Shown here: one piece after another, positions 17,559 to 25,221 of the stretch | Layout: each line of letters begins with the position of its first letter | How positions within the stretch are numbered: the first letter of the stretch is position 1 | From: SBBG01 sp033717875 | GTDB taxonomy: Bacteria; Pseudomonadota; Gammaproteobacteria; Ga0077554; Ga007554 | NCBI GenBank assembly: GCA_033717875.1 | Contig: JADDKJ010000031.1 | Coordinates: 1-39,648, forward strand | DNA length: 39,648 nucleotides | Reading direction: 5' to 3' | Notes under the pieces: generated by a model | The model's input: the letters and a program-made list of their open reading frames with translations, nothing else | What the model was told of the DNA's origin: nothing | Database searches by the model: none | Position numbers and translations under genes: made by a program

Positions 17559-17690
17559 TGCTCTCCCCTAAATAACGTTTACCAATCCGCCAGGAAATTC
17601 CCTTTTGATTAACCGTCGGCGATATGTTTAAAAATTAGGGGCAATTCAGTTCATTGGCATCCATACTCACACTCTCCTTATACTTCATAT

Positions 17691-17708
17691 TGTCGCACTT
17701 CAAAGACT
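17691..17708. promoter_or_regulatory. GlrR-type operator, one mismatch
   Basis: TGTC GCACTTCAAA GACT matches TGTC-N10-GACA at seven of eight fixed positions. Its left half, TGTCGC, is identical to that of the exact site 94 bp further upstream. It lies 133 bp before the sugar-transferase start. Confidence 0.45.
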
Positions 17709-17784
17709 GTTGAATTCAGTGATGCTGGAAATTCACTGAGTCAATTTAAACATTTATATATGAAGAAATTAAGACCGCCACATC

Positions 17785-17802
17785 TGTCGCATTATGGCGA
17801 CA
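17785..17802. promoter_or_regulatory. GlrR-type operator, exact TGTC-N10-GACA
   Basis: TGTC GCATTATGGC GACA is an exact match to the dyad bound by the sigma-54 activator GlrR upstream of glmY/glmZ in enterobacteria. The symmetry extends to TGTCGC-N6-GCGACA. A further dyad, TGTC GGG GACA, follows at 17806-17816. A GlrR-like regulator is encoded in this window at 31598-32959. Confidence 0.55.
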
Positions 17803-18078
17803 GATTGTCGGGGACATCCTGCAAGTTTTGTAAGATATGCCTCACATATCTATGGAAACAACCCCTGCAAGACCCGAAGTGGTGCCAGTTTACCTCGATT
17901 CTCCGGGCAATAGCATCAGATAAAGATACAAGATTACTTACACGATTCATGCCAGAAGTAATCATCTCGTTATTTTCGTTGAAAATTCGACTCGAAACTC
18001 ATCATGCGTCACACCGTGTACTATAAACTAAGGACAAAAATGCACCTTGCGAAATCATCTCGCACCCAAACCATGCAA

Positions 18079-18429
18079 TCACACCTTCGTCGATTTGGCC
18101 CTCAGTATCATAAGAGCAATAACCACAAGCGATGGCGCCAGCAGATCCATCGCGAAATCTCCCAGACTCACCGCCCTGCCGGGTAAAAAGCCTTGCCGCC
18201 ACTCGTCCAGCGCACCCACGGTACCCGCTAGGACAAGGATTAGCCACGGCCATCGTCCGCCGAAAGCCAGCCACAGCATCAAACCAAAACCACCGAATGC
18301 GGCGAAATGAGCGACCTTGTCGAAGGGCGGCTCGAACAGTCCGGCGGCCTCGGGCTGTCCTCCACCCCAGAACAGCAACGCCACGAATATAACCGCGCCG
18401 AATATACCAAGCTTGCGTGACAAGGGCAT
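18079..18429 (-). CDS. VanZ-family membrane protein
   Basis: The product is 116 aa from the ATG at 18429, five bases after the rfbD stop. It has three or four membrane helices and the VanZ signature residues: 'PPFDKVAHFAAFGGFGLMLWLAF' and 'GALDEWRQGFLPGRAVSLGDFAMDLLAP', with the conserved D-K-x-x-H and D-E-x-x-Q-x-x-x-P-x-R motifs. VanZ-like proteins are common in exopolysaccharide clusters, but their biochemical role there is unknown. It is the last gene of the rfbBACD run. The start is uncertain because a frame overlapping rfbD extends upstream. Confidence 0.82.
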   Translation of the reverse strand: MPLSRKLGIFGAVIFVALLFWGGGQPEAAGLFEPPFDKVAHFAAFGGFGLMLWLAFGGRWPWLILVLAGTVGALDEWRQGFLPGRAVSLGDFAMDLLAPSLVVIALMILRAKSTKV

Positions 18430-18434
18430 GAAGC

Positions 18435-19301
18435 TCAACCAATCGCCATGTCCAAGCCCGCCAACCAATCCGGCAGTCTGACATTGAACGTTTCGATGAG
18501 TCGGGCATTATCCAGCACGGAATAAGCAGGGCGCGCCGCAGGGGTGGGATAATCGGCGCTGGGAATGGGCCGTAGCTGCGCAACGGGAGCGCTCATTCGT
18601 TCAAGAATCGCACTGGCGAATCCATGCCAGGAAGTCTGCCCGGCACAGCTCATGTGATAAACTCCGCCGCGTTCCCGCAAATAACCAGCTACGCCTGCTC
18701 CGCCCTGCGCCGCGATCTGCGCCGTTGCCTCGGCCAACAGCCGACACCAGGTGGGCGCGCCGAGTTGATCATCGACAACCGACAATACCTCGCGCTCACG
18801 CGCCAAGCGTTGCATGGTCAGCAGAAAGTTTTTGCCGCGCTGGCCGTACACCCAACTGGTGCGCAAGATCAGACAGGGCGCGCCCACGGCCTGAATCGCC
18901 TGCTCACCGGCCAGTTTCGATGCCCCGTAAACACTCATCGGCCCGGTGGCATCCCGCTCGGTATAAGGAGTGGTTTTGGCACCGTCGAAAACGTAGTCTG
19001 TGGAATAGTGTATCAGCGCAGCGCCAATGCGCTTGGCCTCCTCCGCCAGAATACCCGGAGCACGCCCATTGACGGCCATCGCCAAATCCGGCTCGTCTTC
19101 GGCCTTGTCCACCGCCGTGTAAGCGGCTGGATTGACGATCAAGCCCGGCTTGAGGTCACGAACGGCCCGCACGATGGCATCGGAATCGGCAAGATTCAGC
19201 GCGCCTCGCTCCAGCGAAACCACTTTGCCCAAGGTGGACAGCGTGCGCAACAGCTCCCACCCCACCTGGCCGTTTGCGCCGGTGAGTAAAATTCTGTTCA
19301 C
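18435..19301 (-). CDS. rfbD: dTDP-4-dehydrorhamnose reductase
   Basis: RfbD performs the last step to dTDP-L-rhamnose, reducing the 4-keto group with NAD(P)H. The 288-aa protein starts with GTG at 19301, overlapping the rfbC stop by four bases (GTGA), with GAGG upstream. The Rossmann motif is LLTGANGQVGWEL. The catalytic region 'STDYVFDG...YGASKLAGEQA' contains the Thr, Tyr and Lys of the short-chain dehydrogenase type active site, and 'NPAAYTAVDKAEDEP' is diagnostic of the family. It is the fourth gene of the rfbBACD operon. Confidence 0.96.
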   Translation of the reverse strand: MNRILLTGANGQVGWELLRTLSTLGKVVSLERGALNLADSDAIVRAVRDLKPGLIVNPAAYTAVDKAEDEPDLAMAVNGRAPGILAEEAKRIGAALIHYSTDYVFDGAKTTPYTERDATGPMSVYGASKLAGEQAIQAVGAPCLILRTSWVYGQRGKNFLLTMQRLAREREVLSVVDDQLGAPTWCRLLAEATAQIAAQGGAGVAGYLRERGGVYHMSCAGQTSWHGFASAILERMSAPVAQLRPIPSADYPTPAARPAYSVLDNARLIETFNVRLPDWLAGLDMAIG

Positions 19302-19843
19302 GGAAATACCTCGGCATCCTTGAACAAGGTACCGGCCTTGTCCTTGGCGGATAATACCGGTGATCCGTCCAATGGCCAGTCTATGGCAAGATCAGGATCG
19401 CTCCATAGAATGCAGCGCTCATGCTCCGGCGCATAATAATCGGTGGTCTTGTAGAGAAACTCCGCATACTCGGACAACACCAGAAACCCGTGGGCGAATC
19501 CCGCAGGCACCCAGAACATGCGCTTGTTTTCAGCGGAAAGGATCGTTCCCACCCATTGACCGAAGGTCGGCGAGGAACGGCGGACATCGACCGCCACGTC
19601 GAATACCTCGCCCGACACCACCCGTACCAGCTTGCCCTGCGGCTGCCGGATCTGATAGTGCAGGCCGCGCAACACATTCTTTGCCGAACGCGAGTGATTA
19701 TCCTGCACGAAATCTTCGTTGATGCCCGCCATCTGGGTAAACATTTTTTTGTTATAGCTTTCGTAGAAAAAACCACGCTCGTCACCAAACACTTTGGGTT
19801 CGATGATCAATACGTCAGGAATGGCTGTTGTTTTTACTTGCAT
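19298..19843 (-). CDS. rfbC: dTDP-4-dehydrorhamnose 3,5-epimerase
   Basis: RfbC epimerises C3 and C5 of the 4-keto-6-deoxyglucose intermediate. From the ATG at 19843 the product is 181 aa, the usual length, beginning MQVKTTAIPDVLIIEPKVFG; an ATG 18 bp further upstream is possible. It is a cupin with the diagnostic 'GDERGFFYESYN', 'QDNHSRSAKNVLRGLHYQ' (catalytic His in 'GLHYQ'), 'DVAVDVRRSSPTFGQW' and 'GFAHGFLVLSE'. It follows rfbA by 27 bp and overlaps the rfbD start. Confidence 0.96.
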   Translation of the reverse strand: MQVKTTAIPDVLIIEPKVFGDERGFFYESYNKKMFTQMAGINEDFVQDNHSRSAKNVLRGLHYQIRQPQGKLVRVVSGEVFDVAVDVRRSSPTFGQWVGTILSAENKRMFWVPAGFAHGFLVLSEYAEFLYKTTDYYAPEHERCILWSDPDLAIDWPLDGSPVLSAKDKAGTLFKDAEVFP

Positions 19844-19870
19844 GATTTTTTCCTGCGCCATCTTCGATCT

Positions 19871-20746
19871 TCAAAAGATCCTTTCCTTCAACAATCCCAG
19901 CAAATAAGCGCCATAACCGTTCTTCGCCAAGGGCCGCGCCAACGCTTCCAATCGCGCCGCGTCGATATAGCCCTTGCGATAGGCGATCTCCTCGGGACAC
20001 GCAATCTTCAAACCCTGACGCTTTTCGAGTGTTTGAATGAACAGCGACGCCTCCAGCAGCGACTCGTGGGTGCCCGTATCCAGCCACGCCATGCCGCGCC
20101 CCATCACCTGCACGTCCAGCAAACCCATATCGAGATAACACTGATTGACATCGGTAATCTCCAGCTCGCCGCGCGCCGAAGGTTTAATGGATTTGGCGAT
20201 ATCGACGATCTGGGCATCATAAAAATAAAGCCCGGTCACGGCATAACGGGACTTCGGCGCGCTCGGTTTTTCCTCGATGCTCAGTGCCTTGCCTTGCCCA
20301 TCGAAATCGACAACACCGTAGCGCTCCGGGTCGTGTACCGGGTAGGCGAAGACTGTCGCGCCTTTGGTTTTAGCGGCGGCGTCGGTGAGTTGCGGCGACA
20401 GGTCATGCCCATGAAAGATATTGTCGCCTAGCACCAGGGCGCAACATTCATCGCCGATGAATTTTTCCCCGATGACGAATGCCTGCGCCAGACCTTCCGG
20501 CGCCGGTTGCACGGCATACGAAATGTTCAGCCCCCATTGGCTGCCATCACGCAGCAACTGCTCGAAACGCGGCGTATCCTGCGGGGTCGAGATCACCAGA
20601 ATATCACGTATCCCCGCCAGCATCAGCGTGGACAACGGATAGTAGACCATCGGTTTGTCGTACACCGGCAAAAGCTGCTTGGAGACGGTATACGTCACCG
20701 GATACAGGCGCGTGCCGGAACCACCGGCGAGAATGATGCCCTTCAT
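19871..20746 (-). CDS. rfbA: glucose-1-phosphate thymidylyltransferase
   Basis: RfbA makes dTDP-glucose from dTTP and glucose-1-phosphate, the entry to the dTDP-rhamnose pathway. The 291-aa protein has the nucleotidyltransferase signature 'ILAGGSGTRLYPVTYTVSKQLLPVYDKPMVYYPLSTLM' and the family segments 'VLGDNIFHGHDL' and 'RGELEITDVN'. Its length is normal. The start ATG at 20746 overlaps the rfbB stop (ATGA), showing tight coupling. Confidence 0.97.
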   Translation of the reverse strand: MKGIILAGGSGTRLYPVTYTVSKQLLPVYDKPMVYYPLSTLMLAGIRDILVISTPQDTPRFEQLLRDGSQWGLNISYAVQPAPEGLAQAFVIGEKFIGDECCALVLGDNIFHGHDLSPQLTDAAAKTKGATVFAYPVHDPERYGVVDFDGQGKALSIEEKPSAPKSRYAVTGLYFYDAQIVDIAKSIKPSARGELEITDVNQCYLDMGLLDVQVMGRGMAWLDTGTHESLLEASLFIQTLEKRQGLKIACPEEIAYRKGYIDAARLEALARPLAKNGYGAYLLGLLKERIF

Positions 20747-21813
20747 GATACGCTCCGATTGCTGTAATTCTGCGCCAGCCAGTTTTGATAGTTGCCGCTC
20801 GCCACGTTCTCCACCCAGGCCATGTTGTCGAGATACCAGCGCACCGTTTTGCGAATGCCCGTCTCGAAATTTTCCTTCGGTTTCCAGCCCAGATCTCGTT
20901 CTATTTTGCGGGCGTCGATCGCATAACGGCGGTCATGGCCGGGACGATCCTTGACGTAAGCAATGAGCGAGGCGTGCGGCACGAAGGAAGACTGTGGCAG
21001 ATACTCGTCCAGAATAGTGCATATCGTGCGCACAACTTCGATATTGGGTTTCTCGTTCCAGCCGCCGACATTGTAGGTCTCGCCGATCTTTCCTTTGGCC
21101 AACACTGCTCGAATGGCATCGCAATGATCGCCGACATACAGCCAGTCACGCACATTCTGCCCGTCGCCGTATATCGGCAGCGGCTTGCCCCGCGTTGCGT
21201 TGAGGATCATCAGCGCAATGAGCTTTTCGGGAAACTGATAAGGCCCGTAATTATTCGAACAGTTCGTCGTCAGGGTCGGCAGGCCATACGTATGGTGATA
21301 GGCGCGCACCAGATGATCGGACGCCGCCTTGGACGCCGAATAGGGGCTGTTGGGCGCATAAGGCGTGGTTTCCGTGAACGGCGGATCATTCGGCCCGAGC
21401 GAGCCATACACCTCGTCCGTGGAAACATGCAGGAAGCGAAAGGCGCTCTTTTCATTTTCCGCAAGATCCGCCCAATAGCGCCGCGTTTCCTCCAACAGAT
21501 TAAACGTGCCCACCACATTGGTCTGAACGAAATCGGCCGGCCCGTGAATGGAACGGTCCACATGGCTTTCGGCGGCAAAATTGAGAATGGCGCGCGGCCG
21601 GTGGTTATTCAAAAGACTGCCGACTAATTCCCTGTCGCCAATGTCACCGCGCACAAAAATGTGCCGCGTGTCATTGCCAAGACTGGCCAGATTATCCAGA
21701 TTTCCTGCATACGTGAGCTTGTCGAGATTGATCACTGGCTCGTCATTGACAGCCAGCCAGTCGAGCACGAAATTCGAACCGATAAAGCCTGCGCCACCCG
21801 TTACTAAAATCAC
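20743..21813 (-). CDS. rfbB: dTDP-glucose 4,6-dehydratase
   Basis: RfbB oxidises and dehydrates dTDP-glucose to dTDP-4-keto-6-deoxyglucose. The 356-aa short-chain dehydrogenase starts with GTG at 21813 (AGGGGACAAAA upstream), with the NAD-binding GGAGFIGSNFV and the active site 'HVSTDEVYGSL' followed by 'YSASKAASDHLVRAY' (catalytic Y-x-x-x-K). It is the first gene of rfbBACD-vanZ. The operon promoter must lie in or upstream of the second hairpin array, which fills the gap to manC. Confidence 0.97.
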   Translation of the reverse strand: MILVTGGAGFIGSNFVLDWLAVNDEPVINLDKLTYAGNLDNLASLGNDTRHIFVRGDIGDRELVGSLLNNHRPRAILNFAAESHVDRSIHGPADFVQTNVVGTFNLLEETRRYWADLAENEKSAFRFLHVSTDEVYGSLGPNDPPFTETTPYAPNSPYSASKAASDHLVRAYHHTYGLPTLTTNCSNNYGPYQFPEKLIALMILNATRGKPLPIYGDGQNVRDWLYVGDHCDAIRAVLAKGKIGETYNVGGWNEKPNIEVVRTICTILDEYLPQSSFVPHASLIAYVKDRPGHDRRYAIDARKIERDLGWKPKENFETGIRKTVRWYLDNMAWVENVASGNYQNWLAQNYSNRSVS

Positions 21814-21852
21814 TTTTGTCCCCTATTCCGATCCGAAATTCGTAAGAACCAA

Positions 21853-21996
21853 GGAACCCCTGATGTGTCAGAGGTTCTGCGGCACCGGGATGTGCCGGCA
21901 TTTTCGATGGCGATTCGCCATCGAAAATGAAGGAAAGCAAAAATCACATTTTTGCTTTCCGCGCGCTGAGAATTCCAGGATGGAATTATTCAGCGC
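21853..21996. repeat. modular hairpin array, copy 2 (modules A-B-D-E-C)
   Basis: Five hairpins lie end to end: A' (21853-21878, one stem mismatch against copy 1), B' (21880-21897), D (21900-21928, 13-bp perfect stem starting ATTTTCGATGGCG), E (21932-21960, 12-bp perfect stem GGAAAGCAAAAA / TTTTTGCTTTCC) and C' (21963-21996, identical to C in copy 1 over its core). A', B' and C' match the array at 13047-13125 in order and orientation; D and E are extra. It lies between rfbB and manC. Arrays 1 and 2 bracket 8.7 kb of exopolysaccharide genes as direct repeats. Confidence 0.92.
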
Positions 21997-22000
21997 TTCT

Positions 22001-23464
22001 TCAGGATCTGCCGTACGTATCCTCAAACCGCACGATATCATCCTCGCCCAGATAAGCCCCCGACTGCACCTCGATCAATTCCAGCGGAATGGTGCCGGGA
22101 TTCTCCAGCCGGTGGTTGACGCCGATGGGAATATACGTCGACTGATTCTCGGTGAGCAGAAAAACCTCCTCGCCGCGCGTCACACGCGCCGTGCCGCGCA
22201 CCACGATCCAGTGCTCGGCGCGGTGGTGGTGCATCTGTAACGACAGCGTCCCGCCGGGATTCACCACAATGCGTTTGACCTGAAACCGCTCGCCGTTGTC
22301 GATGCTGTCATAGTTACCCCACGGCCGGAAAACCTTGCGGTGCACCAGATACTCGGGACGCTGGCTACCCTTCAAATGGGCGACGATGTGCTTCACGTCC
22401 TGCGCCCGGCTCTGATGCGCCACCATCACCGCGTCCGGCGTCTCGATCACGATCACGTCGTCGAGCCCGACGCAGGCCAGAAAGCGGTGCTCGGCCAGAA
22501 GCAGCGCGTTCCTGGTCTCGTGCGCATAGACATCGCCCTTGACCACATTGCCAGCCTCGTCTTTCTCGCTCACATCCCACAACGCCGCCCATGCCCCGAC
22601 ATCCGACCAACCCGCATCGAGCGGAATCACTGCTGCCCTGCCGCCGTCATGCGCCGCATCAAAGGAGGCCAGTTTTTCCATCACCGCATAATCGATCGAA
22701 TCCGAAGGACAGGCCAGAAACGCCGCCTTGTCCACCCGGAAAAAATCGTAATCGCGTTTACCCCGTTGATAGGCCGCCTCACAGGACTGAACCATGTCGG
22801 GACGAAACTTCGACAACTCGCGCAGCCACACCGAGGCGCGCATCATGAAAATGCCGCTGTTCCATAGATACTGGCCCGAAGCGCAATACTGCGCCGCCGT
22901 CGCCGCATCCGGTTTTTCGACAAATGCCGCCACAGACCGAGCCTGCGGCGCATCCGGCACATCGATCGCCGACCCTTGCCTGATATAGCCATACCCCGTT
23001 TCGGCGCGGCCCGGCACGATACCGAATGTCACCAGATACCCCTGCTGCGCCAGTATCACGCCCTGCGCCACCGCCGCCAGAAAGGCGTCACGGTCCTGGA
23101 TGACATGGTCCGCCGGCATCACCAGCAACACCGGATCATCCGCCACGGACAACGCCGCCAACGTCAACGCCGGCGCCGTGTTCCTGCCTGCGGGTTCGAG
23201 GATGATCCCCGTCGCCTTCGATCCAATCTGGCGCAACTGCTCCGCCACCAGAAAACGATGCTCCTCATTACACACCACGACCGGATCGAGTATCTCGCCT
23301 TCCTCGCCCAGAACAGCCTCAAGCCCCTCCAGACGTCGAACGGTCGCCTGCAACATGGTCTTGTCACCGACCAAAGACAACAACTGCTTGGGATAGTGCT
23401 CCCGCGACATCGGCCACAAACGCGTACCGGAACCACCGGAGAGGATAACGGGTTGGATGTTCAT
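22001..23464 (-). CDS. manC: mannose-1-phosphate guanylyltransferase / mannose-6-phosphate isomerase
   Basis: The bifunctional enzyme makes GDP-mannose for exopolysaccharide. The 487-aa product starts at the ATG at 23464, with GGAG six bases upstream; the longer frame is rejected. The N-terminal nucleotidyltransferase has 'VILSGGSGTRLWPMSREHYPKQ' and 'VMPADHVIQD'; the C-terminal type II isomerase cupin has 'RPWGNYDSIDNGERFQVKRI', 'PGGTLSLQMHHHRAEHWIVV' and 'PIGVNHRLENPG'. It begins the exopolysaccharide region next to tRNA-Lys. An exact TGTC-N10-GACA site lies 167 bp upstream. Confidence 0.96.
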   Translation of the reverse strand: MNIQPVILSGGSGTRLWPMSREHYPKQLLSLVGDKTMLQATVRRLEGLEAVLGEEGEILDPVVVCNEEHRFLVAEQLRQIGSKATGIILEPAGRNTAPALTLAALSVADDPVLLVMPADHVIQDRDAFLAAVAQGVILAQQGYLVTFGIVPGRAETGYGYIRQGSAIDVPDAPQARSVAAFVEKPDAATAAQYCASGQYLWNSGIFMMRASVWLRELSKFRPDMVQSCEAAYQRGKRDYDFFRVDKAAFLACPSDSIDYAVMEKLASFDAAHDGGRAAVIPLDAGWSDVGAWAALWDVSEKDEAGNVVKGDVYAHETRNALLLAEHRFLACVGLDDVIVIETPDAVMVAHQSRAQDVKHIVAHLKGSQRPEYLVHRKVFRPWGNYDSIDNGERFQVKRIVVNPGGTLSLQMHHHRAEHWIVVRGTARVTRGEEVFLLTENQSTYIPIGVNHRLENPGTIPLELIEVQSGAYLGEDDIVRFEDTYGRS

Positions 23465-23520
23465 TGTTACTCCGCTTTGTTTCCAGATCCTCACAAAGGA
23501 AAAACGTATGTAATTCTGGA

Positions 23521-23550
23521 ATGTTATCAGCATGTTAGTGACAATTTCAA
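23521..23550 (-). promoter_or_regulatory. candidate sigma-70 promoter for manC
   Basis: The minus strand reads TTGAAA (23550-23545), an 18-base spacer, then TAACAT (23526-23521), about 57 bp before the manC start. The match to consensus is moderate. Confidence 0.4.
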
Positions 23551-23630
23551 GAAAAACGCCGAGAAATCTTGCGATTCTTGGGAGAGCCACCGGTTCGCCT
23601 GATGATTCGGTGGGGTAGAAAGTGAGGGCG

Positions 23631-23648
23631 TGTCTACCTTCCCGGACA
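23631..23648. promoter_or_regulatory. GlrR-type operator upstream of manC, exact TGTC-N10-GACA
   Basis: TGTC TACCTTCCCG GACA fits the GlrR operator at all eight fixed positions and lies between manC and tRNA-Lys. Only a weak GG-N10-GC sigma-54-like pair (near 23592-23605, minus) is seen between it and manC. Confidence 0.5.
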
Positions 23649-23699
23649 AGCATCAATCACCCCGGGACGAGGTAACCATGCGGAAGTAAAGAACAAAAT

Positions 23700-23775
23700 T
23701 GGTGGGCCGTCTGCGACTCGAACGCAGGACCAACGGATTAAAAGTCCGCTGCTCTACCGACTGAGCTAACGGCCC
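23700..23775 (-). tRNA. tRNA-Lys (anticodon TTT)
   Basis: The minus strand folds into a full cloverleaf: acceptor GGGCCGT paired with ACGGCCC, D arm with AGCTCAGTCGGTAGAGC, anticodon loop CTTTTAA (anticodon TTT), T arm with GTTCGAGTC, and an encoded CCA at 23702-23700. It is 76 nt including CCA. It sits between queC and the exopolysaccharide region. Confidence 0.97.
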
Positions 23776-23800
23776 ATAGAGGAGTGATTCAAGGTGCAGC

Positions 23801-23828
23801 ATGATACCGATCTGGCAGAAAATAACAA
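23801..23828 (-). promoter_or_regulatory. candidate promoter for tRNA-Lys
   Basis: The minus strand has TTGTTA (23828-23823), a 16-base spacer and TATCAT (23806-23801), placing transcription start a few bases before the tRNA at 23775. Confidence 0.5.
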
Positions 23829-23872
23829 GATGCGGCGCGAAAATTATAGCGCGTGGCTGGAAAGAATGCACA

Positions 23873-24556
23873 TCAGCGGTAGACCGTGGGATCAGGAATC
23901 CCCGCCGCCCCGAACCCTGCCGCCCTGAGGCGGCACGAGTCGCACACGCCGCAGGCGCGGCCCTGCTCGTCGGCGCTGTAGCAGGATACGGTGAGCGCAT
24001 AGTCCACGCCCAGACGTAGGCCTTCTTGGATGATCTGACTCTTGCTGAGGGCGATGAGAGGCGTGCGGATGGTGAAGTGTTCGCCTTCAACGCCGGCACG
24101 GGTGCCCAGGTTGGCGAGACGCTCGAAGGCGACGATGAATTCCGGGCGGCAGTCGGGGTAACCGGAGTAATCCACAGCGTTGACGCCGATGAAGATGTCG
24201 CGCGCGCCCAACACCTCGGCCCAGCCCAGCGCCAGCGCCAGAAACACGGTGTTGCGCGCGGGCACGTAGGTGACGGGAATGCCCGGGGTGGGCTGATCGG
24301 GCACGGGAATGGAGGCGTCGGTCAGCGCTGAACCGCCTATGCCGCCCATGTCGAGCTTGATGACCTTGTGCTCGATGGCGCCCAAGGCCCTTGAGACACG
24401 CTCTGCCGCGGTCAGTTCGGTATGGTGGCGTTGCCCGTAGTCGAAACTCAGGGCATGACAGAGGAAGCCCTGTTCCTTGGCGAGGGCCAGGGTCGTCGCC
24501 GAATCCAGGCCGCCGGAGACCAGCACCACGGCCCTGCCCTGCCGCGCCTGCTTCAT
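23873..24556 (-). CDS. queC: 7-cyano-7-deazaguanine synthase
   Basis: QueC converts 7-carboxy-7-deazaguanine to preQ0 using ATP and ammonia, on the path to the tRNA base queuosine. From the ATG at 24556 (one base after the queE stop) the protein is 227 aa. It has the ATP-PPase loop SGGLDS at 14-19, the 'FDYGQRH' segment, 'GVNAVDYSGYPDCRPEF', and a C-terminal zinc site (C-Y-S-A-D-E-Q-G-R-A-C-G-V-C-D-S-C). The queE-queC pairing is conserved behind the tol-pal operon in many gammaproteobacteria. Confidence 0.97.
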   Translation of the reverse strand: MKQARQGRAVVLVSGGLDSATTLALAKEQGFLCHALSFDYGQRHHTELTAAERVSRALGAIEHKVIKLDMGGIGGSALTDASIPVPDQPTPGIPVTYVPARNTVFLALALGWAEVLGARDIFIGVNAVDYSGYPDCRPEFIVAFERLANLGTRAGVEGEHFTIRTPLIALSKSQIIQEGLRLGVDYALTVSCYSADEQGRACGVCDSCRLRAAGFGAAGIPDPTVYR

Positions 24557-24557
24557 G

Positions 24558-25202
24558 TCACTTGCCCTGCGCATCGCCCCACAAATGTTTGTGCAATTGA
24601 ATCTGCATGCGCACCGGCAGGCGGTCTTCGAGTATCCAGTCCGCCAGGTCGGTCGCGCTCAGTTGCTGGTGACTGGGAGAAAACAGCACCTCGCAGCGGC
24701 GGGTCAGATCGTATTGCTCCAGCGCGGTTTTCGCCCATTGATAATCATCCCTGTCGCACAACACGAACTTGACCTGATCCTGCCTGGTCAGGTGTTCGAT
24801 GTTGCCGTAGCGGTTTTTTTCGACTTCGCCGGAACCCGGCGTTTTCAGGTCGACAACCTTGATCACGCGCGGATCGACGGCCGCGGCATCCAGCGCGCCG
24901 CCGGTTTCCAGCGACACCTCGTAACCCGCGTCACACAGCGCCGTGAGCAGGTCGAGGCAGCCCTTCTGCGCCAGGGGTTCGCCGCCGGTGATCGTGACAT
25001 AATGCGGCTGGTATTTTGCCACCTCGGTGAGAATTTCCGGCAGCGTCATCGGCGATCCGCCATGAAAGGCATACGCGGTGTCGCAGTAGCGGCAGCGTAG
25101 CGGGCAGCCGGTCAGGCGCACGAACACCGTTGGCAGCCCCACGGTGCGGGTTTCGCCTTGCAGGGAATAGAAGATTTCGGTAATTCTGAGATTCAAGCTC
25201 AA
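24558..25202 (-). CDS. queE: 7-carboxy-7-deazaguanine synthase
   Basis: QueE is a radical SAM enzyme that contracts the ring of 6-carboxytetrahydropterin to 7-carboxy-7-deazaguanine. The 214-aa protein has 'EIFYSLQGE', the CX3CX2C iron-sulfur motif at C33, C37 and C40 (CPLRCRYC), and 'TITGGEPLAQ', the GGE SAM-binding motif. It lies 19 bp downstream of cpoB and abuts queC. Confidence 0.97.
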   Translation of the reverse strand: MSLNLRITEIFYSLQGETRTVGLPTVFVRLTGCPLRCRYCDTAYAFHGGSPMTLPEILTEVAKYQPHYVTITGGEPLAQKGCLDLLTALCDAGYEVSLETGGALDAAAVDPRVIKVVDLKTPGSGEVEKNRYGNIEHLTRQDQVKFVLCDRDDYQWAKTALEQYDLTRRCEVLFSPSHQQLSATDLADWILEDRLPVRMQIQLHKHLWGDAQGK

Positions 25203-25221
25203 TCTGCTCTGCCCTGGGCCT

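Larger units (their letters stand above)
17559..18078. other. 520-bp regulatory region upstream of the exopolysaccharide operon
   Basis: No convincing gene is present. The region holds two TGTC-N10-GACA-like sites (listed separately), an inverted repeat TCAGTGA / TCACTGA near 17716-17740, and a 9-codon open frame (17635-17664, minus, MDANELNCP) with a GGAGAG ribosome-binding site. No clear sigma-54 -24/-12 pair was found between the operator sites and the sugar-transferase start; a weak GG-N10-GC match occurs near 17590. Confidence 0.55.

Noticed and set aside
17850..17900. Sigma-54 promoter on the minus strand (TGGCACC ... TTGCA)
   Set aside because: Spacing between GG and GC is 16 bases, not the required 10.
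17760..18026. 88-codon plus-strand frame in the regulatory gap
   Set aside because: No ribosome-binding site, odd composition, and it overlaps the operator sites.
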